64,000 bases of DNA, taken from contig CAJTMG010000004.1 in the NCBI GenBank assembly GCA_910577405.1, positions 73,638 to 137,637 on the forward strand, read 5' to 3'. This document shows, one piece after another, positions 17,605 through 25,451 of this stretch; position 1 is the stretch's first letter, and the number at the start of each line of letters is the position of its first letter. Source of the stretch: an uncultured Oscillibacter sp. Lineage in GTDB: Bacteria > Bacillota > Clostridia > Oscillospirales > Oscillospiraceae. A program made the position numbers and the translations under genes. The notes beneath the pieces are model-generated. The model was not told the DNA's origin and searched no databases. It saw only the letters and a list, made by a program, of their open reading frames with translations.

Positions 17605-17699
17605 GGGTTTCGTCCGCGCGTCAGAAGGAACGGGAGCGTTGAGAATACCGTCCGCGCGTCAGAAGAAACAGGAGCGTTGAGAATACCGTCCGCGCGTCA
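17586..17699. repeat. Three tandem 38-bp repeats overlapping the end of the Crp/Fnr-type gene
   Basis: Units are 17586-17623, 17624-17661 and 17662-17699; the second and third are almost identical and the first diverges at a few bases. Each holds GAGCGTTGAG and CCGCGCGTCA. The TGA of the regulator is inside the first unit, and every later unit repeats the same GAGCGTTGA string. Confidence 0.95.
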
Positions 17700-17733
17700 T
17701 AGAAACAGAATCTACGCGAAGGGTCCCAGGCGG

Positions 17734-18396
17734 TCAAGTACGTGGAACCACACGCCCCGGCTCCTTGAAGATATGCCCCGGCGGGACCGCTCCCCGGACG
17801 GAGGACAGCGGGTAGACAGACGTGCCCCGGCCTATGACAGAACCGGGATTCAGGACGCTGTTGCAGCCCACTTCCACATAGTCCCCCAGAATCGCGCCGA
17901 ATTTCTTCCGTCCGGTTTCCAGAAGCGTCTCTCCGTCCCGGACCGCGACCAGGGTCTTGTCAGACTTCACGTTGGAGGTAATGGACCCGGCTCCCATATG
18001 ACTTTTGTAGCCAAGAATAGAGTCGCCCACATAGTTGTAATGGGGTGTCTGGACGCCGTCGAAGAGAATGACGTTTTTCAGCTCCACGGAGTTTCCCACC
18101 ACGCAGCCCGCGCCTACCAGTGCGGAACCCCGGACAAAGGCGCAGTGCCGGACCTCCGTCTCCGGGCCGATGATGCAGGGCGCGCCCAGGTATGCCGCAG
18201 GAGCAACGCGGGCCGTCTTATGTACCCAGACCTGGGGGGCTGTTTCCTCGTATTCCTCCGGGTTCAGGGACGGTCCCAGTGTCAGGATCAGGTCCTTGAT
18301 GCCGTCCAGGGCCTCCCAGGGGTAAGAAAAACCCGCCAGGTACTCCCCGGCCAGGGTACGGGTCAAATCCAGCAGGGCGCCGGTTTTCAAATCCAT
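17734..18396 (-). CDS. Left-handed beta-helix (hexapeptide) transferase, GlmU C-domain-like
   Basis: 220-aa protein of hexapeptide repeats (APAAYLGAPCIIGPETEVRHCAFVRGSALVGAGCVVGNSVELKNVIL and onward). This is the acyl/nucleotidyl-transferase beta-helix fold. HYNYVGDSILGYKSHMGAG and the following Lys-rich loop resemble the acetyltransferase half of GlmU; the nucleotidyltransferase domain is absent. It is likely an N-acetyltransferase acting on a nucleotide sugar or sugar phosphate; the substrate is uncertain. The start follows AAAGGAGG. Confidence 0.85.
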   Translation of the reverse strand: MDLKTGALLDLTRTLAGEYLAGFSYPWEALDGIKDLILTLGPSLNPEEYEETAPQVWVHKTARVAPAAYLGAPCIIGPETEVRHCAFVRGSALVGAGCVVGNSVELKNVILFDGVQTPHYNYVGDSILGYKSHMGAGSITSNVKSDKTLVAVRDGETLLETGRKKFGAILGDYVEVGCNSVLNPGSVIGRGTSVYPLSSVRGAVPPGHIFKEPGRVVPRT

Positions 18397-18508
18397 AAAA
18401 ATCCTCCTTTTGCCGCCGGTATTCCAGCAGCGTTCTTGTTATCAAGTATATACTACAGTACCGCGGTTTGCAAGAGAAAGCACGGTGATTCCCACGAAAA
18501 AGGCCATA

Positions 18509-18551
18509 AAAGAAACACGCGCCGGTTAACTGCTCCGACGCGCGTTTTTTC
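18509..18551. terminator. Intrinsic terminator after the deacetylase gene
   Basis: An 11-bp GC-rich stem (18515-18525 with 18535-18545) with TTCTTTT following on the minus strand and TTTTTT on the plus strand. It closes the deacetylase transcript. Confidence 0.85.
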
Positions 18552-18552
18552 T

Positions 18553-19413
18553 TTATTGGCAGGGGGGCAGGTCCTCCAGAGACGCAAAGGTATAGCCCAT
18601 GTCCTCCCATTTTGTCAGCAGGTCGTCCAGGATTTCCGCGTTGGTCCGGGATGTGGAGTGCAGGAGAACGATAGCGCCGTCGTGTATCCGGGGCAGCAGC
18701 TTGCCGTACGCCTGCTCTGGGGTGGGCTGATTGTCCGTGTACCAGTCCACATAGGCAAGGCTCCAGAAAACCGTCTTGTAGCCCAGAGCCTGGGCCTGCT
18801 TCAGATTGTCCTCGCTGTACTTTCCTTGGGGCGGGCGGTAGAAACGCGGCAGGTCTTTGCCGGTGGTTTCTTTGTAGAGGGCCGCGAGACTGTCCAGCTC
18901 CTTCTGAAACGCCGCCTGTTCCGAAATCGCCGACATATCCGGATGGTGACAGGTGTGATTGCCTACGATATGACCCTCGTCAACCATGCGCTTGATGATC
19001 TCCGGGGCTGTTTCGATCATATTGCCTACCACAAAGAATGCCGCCGGCGCGTTGTGCTTTTTCAGGGCGTCCAGGATCTGCTCCGTGAAGCCGTTTTCGT
19101 AACCGCAGTCGAACGTCAGATAAATGACCTTTTTTCCCGTGTCGCCCAGGAAATAGGCGTCGTATTTGGCCAGATCCTCCACTGACGCATTCCCTACCGG
19201 CGACTGCCCTTCATTGGGGAACGACAGGCCCCAGTTGTCCGCCGAGGCCGGGATCGCCGCACTTCCGTTTACCTGCCACATGGGACCCAGCTTCCCTTCC
19301 TTCTCCAGAAACGCCGCCGTTCTTGCCGCCTCCCGGCCCTGTATCGCCATCATTCCGGTCAGAAACAGCACCGGCAGCATCAATATCAAAAAACGCTGTA
19401 TTCGCTGACGCAT
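18553..19413 (-). CDS. pdaA: PdaA-like polysaccharide (muramic acid) deacetylase
   Basis: 286-aa NodB-fold deacetylase. An N-terminal membrane/signal segment (IQRFLILMLPVLFLTGMM) places it outside the cell membrane. Metal and catalytic motifs: TFDCGYENG (Asp-102 region), GNHTCHH (His-153, His-157) and RPPQGKYS. The FDCGYENG form and the C-terminus IVLLHSTSRTNAEILDDLL are those of the PdaA branch, which deacetylates muramic acid on the way to the spore-cortex delta-lactam. The second of two close ATGs has the right spacing to GGGAGG and is chosen. It suggests a spore-forming ancestry. Confidence 0.88.
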   Translation of the reverse strand: MRQRIQRFLILMLPVLFLTGMMAIQGREAARTAAFLEKEGKLGPMWQVNGSAAIPASADNWGLSFPNEGQSPVGNASVEDLAKYDAYFLGDTGKKVIYLTFDCGYENGFTEQILDALKKHNAPAAFFVVGNMIETAPEIIKRMVDEGHIVGNHTCHHPDMSAISEQAAFQKELDSLAALYKETTGKDLPRFYRPPQGKYSEDNLKQAQALGYKTVFWSLAYVDWYTDNQPTPEQAYGKLLPRIHDGAIVLLHSTSRTNAEILDDLLTKWEDMGYTFASLEDLPPCQ

Positions 19414-19523
19414 AAGCATCCTCCCTGTATCGGTTTTTGTCGATATTCAGCTTGCCCATTCCGACGCGGATTATCAAGGGAAACAAAATTTTCAAAAAAT
19501 TCAAAACAAAAGTTTTAGAACAC

Positions 19524-19552
19524 TTGAAAAACCTGTGAAAAGATGGTATCAT
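19524..19552 (+). promoter_or_regulatory. Promoter for the nuclease-exonuclease pair
   Basis: TTGAAA (19524-19529), 17-base spacer, TATCAT (19547-19552), 40 bases before the nuclease start. Confidence 0.7.
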
Positions 19553-19592
19553 TTCCATTGTCGGAATCTGTAGAAAAACGGAAGGAGTCATT

Positions 19593-20300
19593 ATGGCCAA
19601 GAGAAGAAAGAAGTCCCAGCAAATAAACCTCCGGCAGGCTGTGGTGCTGGTGATCGTCTGCATCGGCGCGGCATTGGGCTGGTGGAAGTCGCAGCCGGAG
19701 TCCAGCGCCAGTCTGGAGGATGTCCCGGCATTCTCCGGAGCGCCCTATGTGGAACTGAATGAGAATCAGCCCAATTTCTCCCAGTCGGATATGACCACGG
19801 AAGCCTTTGAGACTTACAGCGAGTTGGACGAACTGGGCCGCTGCGGGGTCGCTTACGCCAATATCTGCAAGGAGCTGATGCCTACCGAGGAACGGGGAAA
19901 TATCGGGTCCGTCAAGCCTACCGGATGGCAGAGCGCAAAGTACGACGTGGTGGACGGAAAGTACCTCTATAACCGCTGCCATTTGATTGGGTTCCAGCTT
20001 GCGGGTGAGAACGCCAACAAGCAGAATCTGATCACCGGCACCCGCTACATGAACGTTACCGGTATGCTGCCCTTCGAGAACGAGGTGGATGACTACGTGG
20101 ACGAGACGGGGAATCATGTGCTCTATCGTGTAACACCGATTTTCGAGGGCTCCGAGCTGGTGGCCCGCGGCGTGCAGATGGAGGCCATGTCTGTGGAGGA
20201 CGCCGGGGAGAGCGTTTGTTTCAACGTCTTCGTCTACAATGTCCAGCCTGGGATAAGCATCGATTACGCCACTGGAAACAGCCGTCTGGAGGGGTCCTGA
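19593..20300 (+). CDS. Membrane-anchored DNA/RNA non-specific endonuclease (EndA/Spd-like)
   Basis: 235-aa protein with a basic N-terminus and one membrane segment (about residues 15-31), so the nuclease domain should face outward. The core motif YNRCHLIGFQ (His-130) followed by NKQNLITGTRYMN is the beta-beta-alpha-metal site of the streptococcal EndA/Spd and DNA-entry nuclease group. There the usual motif is DRxH or DRGH; here Asp is replaced by Asn. It may degrade extracellular DNA for nutrition or take part in DNA uptake. Its stop codon directly abuts the next start. Confidence 0.85.
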   Translation: MAKRRKKSQQINLRQAVVLVIVCIGAALGWWKSQPESSASLEDVPAFSGAPYVELNENQPNFSQSDMTTEAFETYSELDELGRCGVAYANICKELMPTEERGNIGSVKPTGWQSAKYDVVDGKYLYNRCHLIGFQLAGENANKQNLITGTRYMNVTGMLPFENEVDDYVDETGNHVLYRVTPIFEGSELVARGVQMEAMSVEDAGESVCFNVFVYNVQPGISIDYATGNSRLEGS

Positions 20301-20981
20301 ATGAAGCTATGGGAACAGTTTGACCGGCTGGTGGTGTTTGATACGGAAACCACTGGCTTCAGCCCGAAAAAGGATAAGATCATTGAACTGGGAGCTGTGG
20401 CGGCAGGACCGGAGGGCGAGCTGGGCCGTATGGACGCGTTGCTCTCCCTGCCGGAGGGGAGGACTCTGCCGCCGTATATCGTGGAGCTGACGGGCATCAC
20501 TGACGCGCAGCTTGCCTCGGAAGGCGTAACTGGTCCAAAGGCCGCCGCGGAGTTCCGGAAGCTGCTGGAGGGGGCTGAACGTCCGCTTCTGGCTGCTTAC
20601 AACGCCCAATTCGACCTGAATTTCCTCTTCCATTTCCTGGACGCCTGCGGCATGACAGACCTGCTTCGCTCCTGCCGCTTCCTGGATGTCCTTACCGTTT
20701 ACCGGGACCGGCGGGATTATCCTCATAAGCTATGTGACGCGATTCAGGCTTACGGGCTTGGAGAGCAGGCCGTCAACAGTCACCGGGCCATTGACGACGC
20801 CTGGGCCGCGTTCCGAATCCTGGAAGCCATGGCCGCTGAACTCGACGACCTGACCTGCTATGTCGACCTCTTCGGCGTCCATCCCAAGTACGGCGTTTCC
20901 GGTCGAAAAATCCACTCCATTACTTATATCCCCCAGCCCTTCCAGCGCGAAGCACCCCTTTACAAGAAGCGTAAATTCTGA
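20301..20981 (+). CDS. DEDDh 3'-5' exonuclease (DnaQ/PolC-epsilon type)
   Basis: 226-aa exonuclease of the DnaQ fold. ExoI motif VVFDTETTGF (Asp-14, Glu-16), ExoII AYNAQFDLNFL, and ExoIII HRAIDDAW give the DEDDh catalytic set. It starts with no gap after the nuclease stop, so the two are translationally coupled. Stand-alone proteins of this type act in repair or nucleic-acid turnover. A strong terminator follows. Confidence 0.92.
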   Translation: MKLWEQFDRLVVFDTETTGFSPKKDKIIELGAVAAGPEGELGRMDALLSLPEGRTLPPYIVELTGITDAQLASEGVTGPKAAAEFRKLLEGAERPLLAAYNAQFDLNFLFHFLDACGMTDLLRSCRFLDVLTVYRDRRDYPHKLCDAIQAYGLGEQAVNSHRAIDDAWAAFRILEAMAAELDDLTCYVDLFGVHPKYGVSGRKIHSITYIPQPFQREAPLYKKRKF

Positions 20982-21004
20982 ATCCGCCAAGGGGCCATAA
21001 AAAA

Positions 21005-21041
21005 CCGGGACTTTGGAAATTTCCACTGTCCCGGCGTTTTT
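21005..21041 (+). terminator. Intrinsic terminator after the exonuclease
   Basis: Arms CCGGGAC (21005-21011) and GTCCCGG (21028-21034), with an inner GGAAATTTCC palindrome and TTTTTT after it. Confidence 0.9.
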
Positions 21042-21136
21042 TGCGTTTTTATGGTATCATTCCGTCAAAAATATCCTCTCCGTTTCACCTGGAGTCCTGT
21101 CTTTATTACACCCGCCGCGGCTCCGGAAAGCAAGCC

Positions 21137-23992
21137 TTACCGCAAGCCCCGGTCTTTCCTCAGCTTCCGCATGGTCCGGAACATCTTGCCGATATCCACG
21201 GGCTTTGGAAGGTGGGCGTCCATCCCGGCGCTTCTGGACATGGCCATATCTTCCTCGAACGCGTTGGCCGAAAGCGCTATGATGGGCACCGTGCCAGCGT
21301 CAGGACGGTCCATGCCGCGGATCACCCGGGCCGCTTCCAGTCCGCTCATAACGGGCATCATCAGGTCCATCAGAATGCAGTCCACTGTCCCCTGCCCCGA
21401 ATTGGCAAAGGCGTCCACCGCGGCCCGGCCGTTCTCCGCCGTCTCTACTTCCGCGCCCGCGTCCTCCAGTATAAACTGCATAATCTCACAGTTCAGCGCG
21501 TTGTCCTCCACCAGAAGCACCCGCATACCAGAAATGCCAGGCTCTTCCTCCTGAGGCTTCTCCTGGGCCGGGTCCACGGAAAGGGGCAAAGTCACCCGGA
21601 AAAGGCTCCCATGCTGCAAACGGCTTTCCACTTCAATAGTCCCGCCCATCTGGTCCGTCAGCTTCTTTGCGATGGACAGCCCTACCCCCGCGCCGCAGTA
21701 GTCCGTCCGGGCGTCGGGATGCTCCTGGGCAAAGGGTTCGAAAATATGGCTCTGGAATTCCTCCCCGATGCCAATGCCTGTATCCTGAATCACAAACTGG
21801 AACTCTCCCCGGCCGTCCCTGTAGGAAAGCTCCTCCGCCCGGACGCTGACAGAGCCATGGGGCCGGTTGTACTTCACCGCGTTGTCCAGTATATTCATCA
21901 GAATCTGCTTGATCTGCAAAGGATTCCCCAGCAGCTTCCGGTGAGTGATCCTGGTCTCCTCCAGCGCTGTTCGTATGCCCACATTCTCCGCCTTGGAACT
22001 GATGAGCACAATACAGGCGTTCAGGATATCCAGCAGGTCGAAGGGATCTTCCACCACCTCAGGCCTGCCGCTGTCCAGCCTGCTGATTTCCAGAACGCTG
22101 TTCACCAGGGAGAGAAGATGCTCTGTGGACAGGCGGATTTTCTCCCGGCAGGTCCGCTGGGTCTCCAGATCCGCCTCGCTTTTCTCCATCATGGCCAGCA
22201 TTCCCAGTATGCCGTGGATGGGCGTCCGGAGGTCATGGGACATATGGGACAGAAACTCGCTCTTGGCCGAATTCGCCTGCCGCACCTTCTCCAGGAGCTC
22301 CATAATGGCCTGATCCTGCTTCTTCCGGGTGACCATGGTCTCGGTAATGTCCTGATGGTATCCCCGCAGGCAGACTCCAGGCTTCTCAAAGGTCTTATCC
22401 GGCACGCCTCCGCAGCGGACGTAAATCTTCCCCAACTTGGGATGATTCCAGGGATAGACCACCTCCGTCCGGCCTGTCCGCACCATCTCCTGTACCGCTT
22501 CCTGCACCATCCCCACGTAATTTTTCTCAATATGCTCAAACCACAGCCTGTAGCACGCCTCCGGCTCCACGTCCTCCGGAGCGCCCAGAAGCATCCGCAT
22601 GGTCCGGTCGGCGTACATTCTGGGCGGAAAGCCGTCCTCCAGCTCGATGGTCCAGATCCCTGTTCGGGCGCCCTCCAGAATATTCTCGATGTCCCGCCGG
22701 GTCTCCAGCCTGTAGCGCTCCTCCTGCTCCACCACCGCGTTCACGTCCCGGAAAGCAAAGATGGCGCTGTGTTCTCCGGCGCTCTTCCCGGCGGTGGAAA
22801 AATGCAGCTCGATATGCTTCAGCTTCTGGAGGTTCTCCTTTACCTGATAGCGAATATAAAACCGGCGCTTCTTTTTCAGCATGGCCAGGATGTAATCCTT
22901 TTTCGTCATAGTCCGCAGCCGGGCCTGGTCCTGGGGCATGGCGCAGAGGGTGATATACCGCTCCATGGCCTCCTGATAGCCGGACTCGAAGCAGACCTCC
23001 GGCTCTCCCCGCAGGCGTTCGCTCTCCCGGTAGACCTCGCAGACGCCGGTGTCAAAATCCACCTGATAGATGGCCAGATAATCCACATTCAGGGCGTAAA
23101 GGACGTTATAGCTCCGTTTTTGCAGTTCCCGGACCAGATTCCGCCAGCGTAAGGACGAGACGATAAAATGAGCGGTGATTTGCAGCATATTCAGGGCGTA
23201 ATCCAGCGACTGCTCCGGGGGATTGTCCACGCCGTAAAAGCCGATGATCTCCCCCTCGTCGTACAGCGGCGCGGCCACAAGAGACCGGATATTCTGACGC
23301 TCCAGCTTCTCATGCAGCAAGGGGTTGCTCTGCCGGATAACCTCCGGGTCATTGATAACGATCGGCCGGCCCTCCCGGAAATTCTGATACCAGTCCGCGC
23401 AGACCTCCGCCGGGACGTTTTGCAGGGAATCCTTTTCCGGAGTCACGCCCTCCGCCGTCCATTCATAGGTATTGTCGTCGTTTCCGGATTCATTGCGCTC
23501 AAAAATATAGGTCCGCTCGCCGTTCAGGGCCATGCCCAAGTACGCCAGCAGCACCTCAAGGGAACGGTCGGGGGTCTTTTCCAGCAGCGCCACCCGCAGG
23601 CCCTCATTGATAATGGCTTCCAGATTCTGCACTGTCTGCATAGTCCCCTGCGTACCCTGCCCGCTGAGGTCCAACGCCATCTCCAGCCGGTACAGCCGCC
23701 CCTGCTCCTTCAGGATTGTGTCCCGCAGCAGAAAATAGCGGTTCAGATGCTGGTTGAAGTACCGCCGCTGCTCAAAATGTCCCGGCTTGCTCCGGTTGCT
23801 CCGGCAGAACGAACAGGGCGTGTCGCAGCTCCGCAGGACCTGATGGCACGACTTGCCCTGCACCTGCTCCAGAAGATCGATTCCGAAAACGTCCAGCGCC
23901 TTGCGGTTCATGTAGACCAGCGTATGGGTCTCGATGTCCGCCACGTAGACGACTTCGTTGATATTCTCAAAAAAATCCCATGAATTTCCCAT
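21137..23992 (-). CDS. Hybrid sensor histidine kinase with PAS-GAF-PAS input and a receiver domain
   Basis: 951-aa protein with no clear membrane segment, so it is probably a cytoplasmic sensor. In order: an N-terminal PAS with a cysteine cluster (CHQVLRSCDTPCSFC, about residues 50-65), a GAF-like domain (about 145-290) and two further PAS-like regions (about 300-570). Then come HisKA with SHMSHDLRTPIHG (about 580-590), HATPase with the N-box NILDNAVKYNRPHG and GIGEEFQSHIFEPF, and a receiver domain (from about 822) with phospho-acceptor Asp in ILMDLMMPVMSG. No Hpt domain or response regulator lies next to it, so its output partner is elsewhere. Confidence 0.93.
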   Translation of the reverse strand: MGNSWDFFENINEVVYVADIETHTLVYMNRKALDVFGIDLLEQVQGKSCHQVLRSCDTPCSFCRSNRSKPGHFEQRRYFNQHLNRYFLLRDTILKEQGRLYRLEMALDLSGQGTQGTMQTVQNLEAIINEGLRVALLEKTPDRSLEVLLAYLGMALNGERTYIFERNESGNDDNTYEWTAEGVTPEKDSLQNVPAEVCADWYQNFREGRPIVINDPEVIRQSNPLLHEKLERQNIRSLVAAPLYDEGEIIGFYGVDNPPEQSLDYALNMLQITAHFIVSSLRWRNLVRELQKRSYNVLYALNVDYLAIYQVDFDTGVCEVYRESERLRGEPEVCFESGYQEAMERYITLCAMPQDQARLRTMTKKDYILAMLKKKRRFYIRYQVKENLQKLKHIELHFSTAGKSAGEHSAIFAFRDVNAVVEQEERYRLETRRDIENILEGARTGIWTIELEDGFPPRMYADRTMRMLLGAPEDVEPEACYRLWFEHIEKNYVGMVQEAVQEMVRTGRTEVVYPWNHPKLGKIYVRCGGVPDKTFEKPGVCLRGYHQDITETMVTRKKQDQAIMELLEKVRQANSAKSEFLSHMSHDLRTPIHGILGMLAMMEKSEADLETQRTCREKIRLSTEHLLSLVNSVLEISRLDSGRPEVVEDPFDLLDILNACIVLISSKAENVGIRTALEETRITHRKLLGNPLQIKQILMNILDNAVKYNRPHGSVSVRAEELSYRDGRGEFQFVIQDTGIGIGEEFQSHIFEPFAQEHPDARTDYCGAGVGLSIAKKLTDQMGGTIEVESRLQHGSLFRVTLPLSVDPAQEKPQEEEPGISGMRVLLVEDNALNCEIMQFILEDAGAEVETAENGRAAVDAFANSGQGTVDCILMDLMMPVMSGLEAARVIRGMDRPDAGTVPIIALSANAFEEDMAMSRSAGMDAHLPKPVDIGKMFRTMRKLRKDRGLR

Positions 23993-24298
23993 AAAAAGTA
24001 TCCTCCACAGCGCTCCGGCAAATGGACGCTGCCGTTCTCTTTCCGGTACTCGCTCCGCCGCCTGGGATGATTGGGGAAACGGGATGTCCTGCTTTCTTTG
24101 TCATCGGCTGTCTCGACACCGTGAAAGCTCGCCGGAATCCGCTTCCTCCCGCTTCTGATGTGGATAAAGGCCCCCTATCTTACCTTACATTCTATATGTT
24201 TTTTCCGAAAAGGTCAAGCGGCGGCATTGGAAAAACTTTCTTGACGGCATTTTACAGGAAACCTTCCTAACAATTTCATTACAATCGTCTCCAAAGAG

Positions 24299-24327
24299 TT
24301 GCTTTCTCTCCTTTTTCTGCGTATAGT
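24299..24327 (+). promoter_or_regulatory. Promoter for the MoxR-VWA operon
   Basis: TTGCTT (24299-24304), 17-base spacer, TATAGT (24322-24327), about 65 bases before the MoxR start. The rest of the 23993-24392 gap is a divergent intergenic region in which I see no gene. Confidence 0.6.
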
Positions 24328-24392
24328 GAAATCATTGCCGCTGTTGCTGTCACTCATTCATTTTATTTTAAACAGGAGAGCAAACTGCATTT

Positions 24393-25451
24393 ATGAATCT
24401 TACGGTCACTGTCAATCAAAAGCAGCTTCTGGACGTTCTGCTGAATGTGGGGCTGATTCGGCCCGTGTTCATCTGGGGCGCGCCGGGAATCGGGAAATCC
24501 GCCATTGTGCAGGACTTCGCCGACAGTCTGGGCCTGGACTGCGTGTCCCTTCTTGGCAGCCAGCTGGCCCCGGAGGATATCATCGGCGTGCCCTGGATTC
24601 AGGACGGATTCAGCCAGTTCTGCCCGCCCCGCGCCATTGCCCGTTCGGAACCCTACGTGCTTTTCCTGGACGAGCTGAACGCCTGCTCCTCCGAGGTCCA
24701 GAAGGCATTCTATTCTCTGATCCATGAGCGGCGTATCGGAGAGTACCGCCTCCCTGAAGGCTCCATTGTCGTCGGGGCGGGGAACCGGGCCCAGGATAAC
24801 GCCATCACACGGCCTATGTCCTCCGCGCTGGTCAATCGTATGTTTCACGTGGAGCTGACCGCGAGTCCCCGGCTCTGGCTGGAGTGGGCCGCCCGGAACG
24901 GTATCCATCCCTACGTCTACGACTACATAGCCAGCCGCCCGGACCACCTCTGGGCCAAGCCGCCAAAAAGCGAGGAACCCTTTTCCACTCCCCGCTCCTG
25001 GCATATGCTCAGCGACGCCATCCAAAGCTATGGCTCTGATATCAGCGAGGACAGCCTCCGGGTCCTGGCCGCGGGAAGCCTCTGCCCCCGGCACGCCACT
25101 TCTTTCCTGGCCTATATCCGGCAGATACGGAATCAGTACGCCCTGGACAAGATTCTCGCCGGCGAACAGCCCTGGCCCAGTAAGCCCGAGGAACGGGACG
25201 TGCTGTACTTCCTGGCACAGTCTCTTCGGGCGCGGCTGGTGAAGGAGCTTCCCATGGAACGGGGCAAGCTCAGCGGAGAGAGCAGACAGCTGGTGATGCA
25301 GGCCAAGGACCGTATCACTGAGCTGGCGGAAATCAGTCTGGAGATCGCCCGGACCTCCGTAAGCCCGGAGGACGGTCAGGAGCTTCCGGATTGGTTTGTG
25401 GTGGAGCTGTTCCGGGACCTGCCCCGGCTGGCGGACAAGAGGAACAGATGA
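24393..25451 (+). CDS. MoxR-type AAA+ ATPase
   Basis: 352-aa AAA+ protein. Walker A is GAPGIGKS (residues 29-36), Walker B is VLFLDELNA (about 89-97), followed by sensor-1 GAGNRAQDN and a MoxR-like arrangement. MoxR ATPases act as chaperones that remodel or insert metal cofactors, always with VWA-domain partners. Its TGA overlaps the ATG of exactly such a partner (ATGA). The ribosome binding site is AGGAGAG with a rather long spacer. Confidence 0.92.
   Translation: MNLTVTVNQKQLLDVLLNVGLIRPVFIWGAPGIGKSAIVQDFADSLGLDCVSLLGSQLAPEDIIGVPWIQDGFSQFCPPRAIARSEPYVLFLDELNACSSEVQKAFYSLIHERRIGEYRLPEGSIVVGAGNRAQDNAITRPMSSALVNRMFHVELTASPRLWLEWAARNGIHPYVYDYIASRPDHLWAKPPKSEEPFSTPRSWHMLSDAIQSYGSDISEDSLRVLAAGSLCPRHATSFLAYIRQIRNQYALDKILAGEQPWPSKPEERDVLYFLAQSLRARLVKELPMERGKLSGESRQLVMQAKDRITELAEISLEIARTSVSPEDGQELPDWFVVELFRDLPRLADKRNR

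Noticed and set aside
17586..17699. CRISPR-like array
   Set aside because: The 38-bp units are directly tandem without spacers, only three copies, and no cas genes are present. No CRISPR array was seen anywhere in the window.
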